This document shows, in pieces, positions 1-7,091 of a stretch of DNA of 64,000 nt (positions are counted from its first letter, which is position 1; the number at the start of each line of letters is the position of its first letter). The notes under the pieces were generated by a model that was given only the letters and a program-made list of their open reading frames with translations, was not told the origin of the DNA and ran no database searches. The DNA is from Bacteroidota bacterium (GTDB lineage Bacteria > Bacteroidota > Bacteroidia > Chitinophagales > BACL12), in assembly GCA_016706255.1 (NCBI GenBank), contig JADJJZ010000003.1, positions 964,501 to 1,028,500 on the forward strand, in the 5' to 3' direction. Position numbers and translations under genes: made by a program.

Positions 1-1
1 T

Positions 2-1045
2 GGCGGAATTTTATGGGGCATTATGGGCGATTTAAAAGGACGAAAATCTATTTTATTTGGCAGCATATTATTGTATTCGATTGCAAATATTTTAAATGGT
101 TTTGTAGATAATACCACCCAGTACCAAATTGTGCGATTTTTTGCAGGCCTCGGACTTGCCGGTGAATTAGGAGCTGCAATTACTTTGGTTGCAGAAATAA
201 TGAGTAAAGAAAATCGCGGTTACGGAACCATGCTCATTGTAAGTGTCGGCGCATTGGGAGCAGTGGCAGCATTTTTTATCACATCACATGTTGACTGGCG
301 GACTTCTTATTATATAGGTGGCGGACTTGGATTAGCATTATTGGTACTGCGATTCGGAACTTTTGAAAGTACCATGTTCGATTCCATTAAACATGAATCT
401 GTTACCAGAGGTAATTTTATTTCACTATTTACCAATCGGGAGCGTTTTGTAAAATATGTGTATTGCATATTAATTGGTGTACCGGTTTGGTATTGTATTG
501 GCGTATTAATGAAATTCAGTGAACGATTTGCAGGCGAATGGGGAATAGATACCAGCGGCGATAATGCGCTTCAAATTCGACGCACTGCCATTATGTTGAG
601 TTATGTTGGTTTATGTGTCGGAGATATTTTGAGTGGTTATTTAAGTCAGGTTTTTCGTTCACGGAAAAAAGTGGTGTTAGGTTATTTAATTGCAACAATT
701 ATTTTAGCATTATTATATCTGAATATTAAAAGTACATCACAAACCTTATTTAATATTATGTGCTTTTTATTAGGTTGTGCTACCGGATATTGGGCATTAT
801 TTGTAACCATCGCATCCGAACAATTCGGAACCAATATAAGAGCCACAGCTACTACCACAGTACCAAATTTTGTAAGAGGATTTGTAGTGCCGCTCACACT
901 TGGTTTTTCTGCACTGAGTTCAAATACAAATAATATTACCGCTGCACTTATTGTCGGAGCCATTGCACTTATACTGGCAATTGTTTCAATTCTGGCAATT
1001 AAAGAAACATTCGGCAAAGATTTGAACTATGTTGAAATGAGTTAG
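2..1045 (+). CDS. MFS transporter, 5' end cut off by the window
   Basis: Member of the major facilitator superfamily, an inner-membrane secondary transporter; the substrate cannot be told. The frame is open from base 2, and the residues before the first ATG (GGILWGIMGDLKGRKS) form the MFS loop 2-3 signature (GxLxDrxGRk), so the real start lies before the window and the ATG at 23 is internal. About ten hydrophobic segments follow, including 'GLGLAGELGAAITLVAEIM' (helix 4-5 region with the proton/sugar-symporter-like arrangement) and a second half after a hydrophilic loop near residues 120-135. It ends with a short cytoplasmic tail. The closest general type is the metabolite:H+ symporter group of MFS, but this is inferred from layout only. 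The 218 bp between it and the next gene show no operon link. Confidence 0.85.
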   Translation, partial: GGILWGIMGDLKGRKSILFGSILLYSIANILNGFVDNTTQYQIVRFFAGLGLAGELGAAITLVAEIMSKENRGYGTMLIVSVGALGAVAAFFITSHVDWRTSYYIGGGLGLALLVLRFGTFESTMFDSIKHESVTRGNFISLFTNRERFVKYVYCILIGVPVWYCIGVLMKFSERFAGEWGIDTSGDNALQIRRTAIMLSYVGLCVGDILSGYLSQVFRSRKKVVLGYLIATIILALLYLNIKSTSQTLFNIMCFLLGCATGYWALFVTIASEQFGTNIRATATTTVPNFVRGFVVPLTLGFSALSSNTNNITAALIVGAIALILAIVSILAIKETFGKDLNYVEMS

Positions 1046-1308
1046 CCATTGGGCTGAAATGCCCTAAGTACAGGTGTTTTTATGATTTTTACAATCGTTT
1101 TCGTTTTTGTATTCCCGTATGCAATGTTATGCTCAACAACATAACCATTTAAATTTAACGTAAGGCCTTTTTTACACTTGTTTATCGATTTATACCACTT
1201 GTTCATCTGGTAAAAATGGCATAATCCACCATACTACTTTTGGCTTATTGATTTAAACCCCTGTTGGGGAAAACTAAAAAAATAATGCTAAATCTAAACA
1301 AGACACTT

Positions 1309-2718
1309 ATGAAAAAATTGAACACACTTATTTTAACCTGCCTTTTTTTACTTGGCTTTACCGGCAGCGTTTCAGCTTGCGACAATTCTTCCTTTTCCTT
1401 AATTAACATGACTGATTTAGGTGGAGGACAATATGAGTTTACTGTAGAATTTTGCGCCGGAGGTGGCGTTGGCGGCGCATCCGGAGGAACCGGTACGTGG
1501 TTTGTGCAAGCTGTTGGTGGTGGAACAACATTCGCAACCTATCCTGCTACATTAACAAGCCCGCAAACTGCTGCAATTTACAGCGCATCAACATTCCCTT
1601 ATTTAGGTAATGAATATCTGGTGTATGATTTATTGAGTTATCCCGGAACAGGCTGGGGGGCAGATTGGTGGACCACAACAGGCGGATTATTCGGCCCTGC
1701 AGGTTCATATTGCGTTACGTTTACTTTTGTAACGAACGGTATGCCGAATCAATTAATTTTAGGTGGAGCAGAAGGAGCCGGAGTTGGTGTTGCACCATAC
1801 GGTTGTAATGGCTTACCTGAAATGGAAATTAATTTCGGTTTAGCTGCCGATGCAGGTCCTTCTTTTAATTTATGTAAAGGAAATCCGGGAACAATTACCG
1901 CATCTGCAACAGGCGGTACGGCACCTTACACTTATTTATGGAATACCGGTGCAACTACTGCATCAACAACTGTAACTCCACTTGTAAATACAACTTATAC
2001 AGTTACTGTTACCGATGCTTTGGGAAATACGGATACAGATAATATTCCGATTTTTGTTAACCCTAAACCTACTGTTAATGCCGGCTTGGATAAAACAATT
2101 ACCATTGGTTATGGTGCAACTTGTGTAACATTAAATGGTACCGCAACCGGTGCTTCTGATCCTTACACTTATTCATGGAGTAATGGTTCAACTATTAAAA
2201 CACCTTCTGTTTGCCCAACAACAACTACTACATATACATTCACTGCAACTGATTACTACGGTTGTTCAAATAGTGATAATGTTGTAGTTACCGTAAAAGA
2301 TGTACGTTGTGGACCGGGAAATACTAAAATTTATGTTTGTAAAAATGGTACAACAAAATGTATTAACTACGGACAAGTAGGCAGCCATTTAACCAGCGGT
2401 TGGGTATTAGGTGCATGCTGGATGAAATTAGATGATGCTACTGCCGAAGGTGAAAATCCAATTGCTATTTTCCCTAATCCTGCATCACAACAAGTAGAAA
2501 TTGTTTTTGTAATGGCAGAAGATGCTACTGCAACAATTGATATTTATAATATGGCGGGAGAAAAATATCCGATACAAAATAATACTGTTCAGGGTTACGG
2601 CGGACAGGAAATTACACAGGAATTAAATGTTAGCGATTTACCTGCAGGTATATATCAGGTATTCGTAACAACAAGTTATGGTCAGGTTTTAACAGAAAAA
2701 TTGGCTGTTGTTCGTTAA
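1309..2718 (+). CDS. secreted T9SS cargo protein with PKD/SprB-like repeats
   Basis: Secreted protein of unknown activity. The frame opens at a TTG (1264), but the ATG at 1309 puts a clean signal peptide at the N-terminus (MKKLNTLILTCLFLLGFTG..SVSAC), so I use it. The N-terminal 180 residues are glycine-rich, beta-type and unrecognised. They are followed by two repeats of the 'GGTAPYTYLWNTGATT..TTTYTVTVTDALG' type, as in SprB/PKD-like adhesion modules, then a Cys-containing stretch (YVCKNGTTKCINYGQVGSHLTSGW). The last about 75 residues are a type A T9SS sorting domain, starting 'AIFPNPASQQVEI' and ending 'LPAGIYQVFV..KLAVVR'. Such domains direct export through T9SS and are removed when the protein is anchored. 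It is probably a cell-surface or released adhesin-like protein. A TAnnTTTG-like box (TACTTTTG, 1235-1242) lies upstream without a clear -33. Confidence 0.85.
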   Translation: MKKLNTLILTCLFLLGFTGSVSACDNSSFSLINMTDLGGGQYEFTVEFCAGGGVGGASGGTGTWFVQAVGGGTTFATYPATLTSPQTAAIYSASTFPYLGNEYLVYDLLSYPGTGWGADWWTTTGGLFGPAGSYCVTFTFVTNGMPNQLILGGAEGAGVGVAPYGCNGLPEMEINFGLAADAGPSFNLCKGNPGTITASATGGTAPYTYLWNTGATTASTTVTPLVNTTYTVTVTDALGNTDTDNIPIFVNPKPTVNAGLDKTITIGYGATCVTLNGTATGASDPYTYSWSNGSTIKTPSVCPTTTTTYTFTATDYYGCSNSDNVVVTVKDVRCGPGNTKIYVCKNGTTKCINYGQVGSHLTSGWVLGACWMKLDDATAEGENPIAIFPNPASQQVEIVFVMAEDATATIDIYNMAGEKYPIQNNTVQGYGGQEITQELNVSDLPAGIYQVFVTTSYGQVLTEKLAVVR

Positions 2719-2740
2719 TGCTGATCGTTCAGTTCATCTT

Positions 2741-2773
2741 AAAAAAGCCTTCTATCTTCGGAAGGCTTTTTTT
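2741..2773 (+). terminator. rho-independent terminator
   Basis: Stem GCCTTC (2747-2752) pairs with GAAGGC (2761-2766), extended by an A-run/T-run, loop TATCTTCG, then seven T. It closes the T9SS cargo gene, 22 bp after its stop. Confidence 0.9.
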
Positions 2774-2793
2774 CATTTCAACTTTTAATCAAT

Positions 2794-3249
2794 ATGAAAA
2801 ACAGAAAAAATATCAATCGCATTTTCGTTGGCGCAGCAGTATTTATACTCGTTGCACTTACTGTAATATTTTATATTATGATTACGGCTGAAAATAAATT
2901 GTTTAAAGAAAAAGGAATTTCAGTAAAAGCAACTGTAATTGAAATGTGGCAAATTGAACACAAATCAAAAAGGTCGGTAGACATTGATTATTACTGTAAG
3001 GTAGCTTTTTTTACGAAAGATACAACTGCAACCAAATCACCGGTTAACACACTGCCCGATACTACTAAAAGTGGCGCAGATGCATTAATTGATAAAATAT
3101 TTGAGAATATTGACTTAAGTATCGGTGATTATACTACTGCTGATTGCCTTATTAACAGCACCGTTTATAATGATTTAAACGTTGGTGATTCGTTACAAAT
3201 TATTTACATCAGTGATGACCCTGAGCGCGTAAAAATGGATTTAAAATAA
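2794..3249 (+). CDS. small membrane-anchored protein, DUF3592-like
   Basis: 151-aa protein of unknown function. It has one N-terminal membrane segment (about residues 10-30, 'IFVGAAVFILVALTVIFYIMI') and then a soluble domain. The pattern 'GISVKATVIEMWQI..YYCKVAFF' and a final 'LNVGDSLQIIYISDDPERVKMD' is that of DUF3592-type beta domains, in which a 'G..v.v.Y.p.dP' strand ends the fold. The middle (residues 75-105) is an insertion without similarity that I can name. It starts 76 bp after the previous stop, beyond a terminator, so it is probably transcribed alone. Its stop lies only 4 bp from the stop of the convergent response regulator. A two-domain relative is at 43352-44113. Confidence 0.6.
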   Translation: MKNRKNINRIFVGAAVFILVALTVIFYIMITAENKLFKEKGISVKATVIEMWQIEHKSKRSVDIDYYCKVAFFTKDTTATKSPVNTLPDTTKSGADALIDKIFENIDLSIGDYTTADCLINSTVYNDLNVGDSLQIIYISDDPERVKMDLK

Positions 3250-3253
3250 ATAT

Positions 3254-3994
3254 TTAATGTTCCAGAATTTTTAACACGGCATCCTTTTTTCTTTGTGAAA
3301 CCGGAATGGTACTGCCTTCATCTAAAATCAGCATACCACCTTCCGATTTATCGAAAAGCCTTATTTTATCCGGGTTTACAAGAAAAGAATGGTGTGTGCG
3401 AACGAACCCGAGTGGTTCTAATAAACTTTCATATTCCTTCAAATTTTTAGAAACTAAAATGGTTTGATGATCAGATAAAACAAATTTGGTATAAATACCA
3501 TCTGCTTCACAATATAAAATATCATCAATTTTTACATAATAGGTTTTATGAATATCTTTTAAAACAATTTTTTTGGGATGTTCATTTTTGTTTTGCATTT
3601 GTTCAAGCAACAAAGCAAGTTGTTTGGCAGGGTCCTGTTTAATATTATGGTAAGCTCTGGTTACAGTTCTTTGCAGTTCTGCAGGATCAACCGGCTTTAA
3701 CAAAAAATCCATAGCACTGAATTTAAATGCATTAATGGCATATTTATCGTGCGCAGTAATAAATATTAACTGAAAGCTATATGTCTGCAACTGACTCAAC
3801 AAATCGAATCCGGTGCCGTCATCAAGTTCTACATCTAAAAAAACCACATCCGGGTTATAAAGGGCAATGGCATTAATTCCACTCATCACACTATCAGCTT
3901 CATGTATGGCAATTATTTCAGGGCAATATGCATGTAACATCTCCCGCAACCCTAACCGAATGTTCACTTCATTGTCAATGAGTAATACGCGCAT
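3254..3994 (-). CDS. LytTR-type response regulator
   Basis: Two-domain response regulator of the LytT/AlgR type (246 aa). The receiver domain (1-115) shows the phospho-acceptor Asp54 in 'VVFLDVELDDGTGF', Thr80 in 'LIFITAHD' and Lys100 in 'DFLLKPVD'. In the acidic pocket one of the usual two acidic residues is Asn (D7-N8-E9). The LytTR DNA-binding domain covers about 140-243 ('DILYCEADGIYTKFVL..LEPLGFVRTHHSFLVNPDKI'). Its start codon lies 20 bp inside the 3' end of the histidine kinase gene, so the two are translationally coupled and are cognate partners. The target promoters are unknown; LytTR regulators usually bind paired direct repeats. Confidence 0.93.
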   Translation of the reverse strand: MRVLLIDNEVNIRLGLREMLHAYCPEIIAIHEADSVMSGINAIALYNPDVVFLDVELDDGTGFDLLSQLQTYSFQLIFITAHDKYAINAFKFSAMDFLLKPVDPAELQRTVTRAYHNIKQDPAKQLALLLEQMQNKNEHPKKIVLKDIHKTYYVKIDDILYCEADGIYTKFVLSDHQTILVSKNLKEYESLLEPLGFVRTHHSFLVNPDKIRLFDKSEGGMLILDEGSTIPVSQRKKDAVLKILEH

Positions 3995-5864
3995 TTTTAT
4001 AAATTTTAGGTAAATAAATTTTTACAATTACACCTTTTTCTTCGGTATTATTATTTATACTGAAACTGGCCTTTGTTTTTAATTTGATGTTCAGTAAGTA
4101 AATTCTGTCTTTTATAATCTGACTGGCACGTGAAATATGTTCATTGTTTTCTGCAGGAGTTGAATGTAATCCTTTCCCATTGTCAATTATGGTTATAATA
4201 ACCTCATCATTTATTTCATCAAACAACACTTTTAATTCACCGGTATAAGTTATGCCACTAAATCCGTGTTCAATCGAATTTTCAACGAAAGGCTGAATAA
4301 TCATCGATGGAATCATAATTTCATCTGTTTCAATATCCTTTACCAAATCTAAATGATAAGAAAACTTGGCGGGGAAACGCATTTTTTGCAACTCCAGATA
4401 TTCCCGTAAAAAATCCACTTCCTGTTCAATAGTAACGTAATCCTTATAAGAACTTTCGAGTGTTTCGCGCATGATATGTGAAAACTTACTCAAATTGCTT
4501 GCTAATTGTTTTCCGTCGTTTTCCAACAACGCGTACGACTGTAAAGCAGTTAAGGCATTAAAGAAAAAATGCGGATTCATTCTGGCCCTGTTGAGCCGCT
4601 GTTCCGTTTCCAGTATGGTTTGCTGATGTTTCAGGTTTTTTTGACGATAATATAAAAATATGGTAATAGCAATTAAAAAGGCAACCACCACACCGGCAAC
4701 TAAAAAACGAATTTTTAAAGCACTGATTTGTTTTTCCTGATTTAATTCGGTTATGGTTTGTTCATTTTTTGCTTTATTATATTGTTGCTCTAATTGATTT
4801 ACAGTTGTTGTTTTTTCAATATTCATCAAACTATCGCTAACTGCTTTGTATTTCTCAAAATATTGTAAAGCAGCCTCGGGATTTTTATTGTCTTTGTAGG
4901 TATAATACAGCTGCTGATAAAATAACAACACCACATTATCATTACCCCATTCTTTAGCCCAGACTAATCCCTGTAACAATGTGGTAAGCGATGTTTCGAA
5001 TTTTCCCAATGCATATAAACTCTGTCCCTTTCTGAACATCGCTGAAACCCGTAATTGCTCCAGTGCTTTATCCGATGATAATCCAATTACCGTATCACAA
5101 TATAAAATCGCAGTTTCAAAATCCTGATGCTCTAATGCCAAACCACCTAAAATGTTATAACATTTAATAATATAAAACGGACTGTTGGCTTGTTGCGCAT
5201 ATTTTAATGCAAGTGGAGCCAACACCTGCATGCTGTCGAGGTATTTTTTATTTTTTGTCGACTCATACATCATACCATACGAAGTAGCAAGATTAGAATA
5301 GCCCATGGTGATTAATTCATTATCACCATATTCTAAAGCACGCTCCAGCGACATTTTCATGTATTTGGTGCCTTCTTCAGGTTGTGTGATACTGCTGAAT
5401 GTGTAAGATACTTCATTACAGAAAATGATTTCATATTTTAAATTGTGATGTAGTTCTGCATTTTTTAAACCTTCAAGATAATAATATATCGCACTGTCGG
5501 GTTTATTTTCAGCAGCACTTACCATTCCACGTAAACGGAAAGTTTCCGGCGTAACAACGGAGTCGTATTTTTTATTGAGATATTTATTGGCTTTATTAAT
5601 TCGAAATAATACACTGTCTAATTTTTTCTCTCTCAAATGAATATTGGCAAATAAAATTTCAGCCTGGGCTTTACAACAATTATTATCTGACTGGAGCAAT
5701 TTTTTCGATATGGAAATTGGAACTGCATATTTTCCGGCTTTAAAATTGGCATCATAATTTGCTTTATCTGCCTTACTAAAATCATCACATGCACAGTCAT
5801 TTTGTGATTTGGCTAACGACACAACAAAAACAAAAGCTAAGAGTGAAACTATTTTGGATAACAT
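3975..5864 (-). CDS. LytS-family sensor histidine kinase with TPR sensor region
   Basis: Membrane sensor kinase, 629 aa from the ATG at 5864, which begins a signal peptide (MLSKIVSLLAFVFVVSLAKSQ); the longer frame starts with TTG at 5906. Residues about 25-370 are tetratricopeptide-type helices predicted outside the cytoplasmic membrane. A membrane helix follows at about 384-406 ('FLVAGVVVAFLIAITIFLYY'), then the His_kinase (PF06580) domain with His432 in 'NPHFFFNALTAL', and a short HATPase with N-box 'QPFVENSIEHGF' and 'DNGKGL'. This TPR-TM-His_kinase layout is common in Bacteroidota. It phosphorylates the LytTR regulator whose gene overlaps its 3' end. The signal is unknown. Confidence 0.9.
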   Translation of the reverse strand: MLSKIVSLLAFVFVVSLAKSQNDCACDDFSKADKANYDANFKAGKYAVPISISKKLLQSDNNCCKAQAEILFANIHLREKKLDSVLFRINKANKYLNKKYDSVVTPETFRLRGMVSAAENKPDSAIYYYLEGLKNAELHHNLKYEIIFCNEVSYTFSSITQPEEGTKYMKMSLERALEYGDNELITMGYSNLATSYGMMYESTKNKKYLDSMQVLAPLALKYAQQANSPFYIIKCYNILGGLALEHQDFETAILYCDTVIGLSSDKALEQLRVSAMFRKGQSLYALGKFETSLTTLLQGLVWAKEWGNDNVVLLFYQQLYYTYKDNKNPEAALQYFEKYKAVSDSLMNIEKTTTVNQLEQQYNKAKNEQTITELNQEKQISALKIRFLVAGVVVAFLIAITIFLYYRQKNLKHQQTILETEQRLNRARMNPHFFFNALTALQSYALLENDGKQLASNLSKFSHIMRETLESSYKDYVTIEQEVDFLREYLELQKMRFPAKFSYHLDLVKDIETDEIMIPSMIIQPFVENSIEHGFSGITYTGELKVLFDEINDEVIITIIDNGKGLHSTPAENNEHISRASQIIKDRIYLLNIKLKTKASFSINNNTEEKGVIVKIYLPKIYKNARITH

Positions 5865-6338
5865 CGTAATAATTTTATTTATACGGATTAAAAGTAGCGC
5901 AAACAATTAATTATTTTTTATATAAATGCCGCATCAATAACTGCAATTCGTTGCACTTATTTCTAATTATGTATCAGTTGTGTATCCAGATGAATCAGTT
6001 GTTGCTCATCTTGCTCAAATGTTAAAATTTGCAGGAAATAAGTTTATATGAGATTAAGGTGAAGGTTAAATTTCACCCCAAAAACCACCTGAAATGCGGA
6101 TTTGAAGTAGTATTTCGCACTTGTACTATTTTAAGCTACACTTATCCAAAAATTGAAGGGGTATACTTTATTAAGCATTACTTTTACCCTGTTGTCATGT
6201 GAATGTAGTTGCTTTGTTCTTCTGTTATCCATTTCGTTGTTCGGAACCGGAAACACACTAACACCCTGATCCTTTAAATAGTAATTGCAATGCAACTCAA
6301 ATTTAAGCCGTAGCCTCATGCGGCTTTTTTTTATGCCC
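5865..6338. other. intergenic region between two two-component operons
   Basis: 474 bp between two same-direction two-component gene pairs. It must hold the minus-strand promoter of the TPR kinase, but I see no convincing -33/-7 pair. The only clear structure is the hairpin at 6305-6332. The open frame here on the minus strand (6131-6379) overlaps the regulator's end in another frame and is Arg/Lys-rich shadow sequence, so no gene is called. Confidence 0.5.
6305..6332. terminator. hairpin with T-run beyond a response-regulator stop
   Basis: AAGCCG (6305-6310) pairs with CGGCTT (6321-6326), with eight T on the plus strand. It lies just past the stop of the minus-strand regulator (6339). Read on the minus strand the A-run precedes the stem and only a weak U-rich stretch follows, so a terminator role is likely but not certain. 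Confidence 0.5.
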
Positions 6339-7091
6339 TTAAACGTTGTTGAGTTTTTCCAGTTGTTCAAGAAACGCACTTTTTTTACGCAGCGAAACCG
6401 GCACTTCGCTTAAATCACTCATTATTACCAAACCACCATCTTTATGCCGGAACGATTTTACATGGTTCAAATTTATTAAGTGGGAATGATGCACACGCTC
6501 AAATCCAAATGGCCGCAGCGATTCTTCAATTTCTTTAAGAATTTTAGCCAACAAAATTTTATTGCCATCTTTCAAATAAACAAAACTATAATTACCATAA
6601 GAGTTACAACGAATAATATCGGCCACCTGAATAACAAATAAACCATCGGAAGTATGTAAAATTATTTTCTTCTGCTGTAAAGTGGTTAAATCAGGAACTG
6701 CGGCGTTTGGTTCTACTACAGGAGGAACATCTTCCTTCTTTTGCGACACCTTCGCTACCGCAGCAATTAATTCTTCACTGTCGATGGGTTTTAATAAATA
6801 ATCTAATGCATTGGTTTTAAACGCCTTAATGGCATATTCGGAGTAGGCCGTAGTAAATATGATTTCATAATCCTCATTCCCAACCACATCTAAAATATGA
6901 AATCCTAATCCATCCGATAATTGGATGTCTAAAAATATCAACTCAGGTGAAACCGACTGAATTAATTCAACAGAACTTTGAACGCTATCGGCTTCTCCTA
7001 CAATTAAAACCTCGGGACAGTTTAACGCAATTTCCTGTTTGAGCGCTGAACGTGCTCGTGATTCATCATCTATAATAATTGCTCTTATCAT
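6339..7091 (-). CDS. LytTR-type response regulator
   Basis: 250-aa LytT/AlgR-type regulator. The receiver has the full acidic pair (D8-D9), phospho-Asp55 ('LIFLDIQLSDGLGF'), Thr80/81 and Lys101 ('DYLLKPID'). A Pro/Val/Ala-rich linker (about 118-135) leads to a LytTR domain (140-245; 'DIIRCNSYGNYSFVYL..LRPFGFERVHHSHLINLNHV'). Its ATG overlaps the kinase stop codon by four bases (ATGA), so the two are translationally coupled. It resembles the regulator at 3254-3994 throughout; the two pairs probably arose by duplication and then took different sensors. Confidence 0.93.
   Translation of the reverse strand: MIRAIIIDDESRARSALKQEIALNCPEVLIVGEADSVQSSVELIQSVSPELIFLDIQLSDGLGFHILDVVGNEDYEIIFTTAYSEYAIKAFKTNALDYLLKPIDSEELIAAVAKVSQKKEDVPPVVEPNAAVPDLTTLQQKKIILHTSDGLFVIQVADIIRCNSYGNYSFVYLKDGNKILLAKILKEIEESLRPFGFERVHHSHLINLNHVKSFRHKDGGLVIMSDLSEVPVSLRKKSAFLEQLEKLNNV

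Noticed and set aside
6131..6379. 82-codon minus-strand frame
   Set aside because: It overlaps the 3' end of a LytTR regulator in another frame and reads through a hairpin; there is no protein-like signal.
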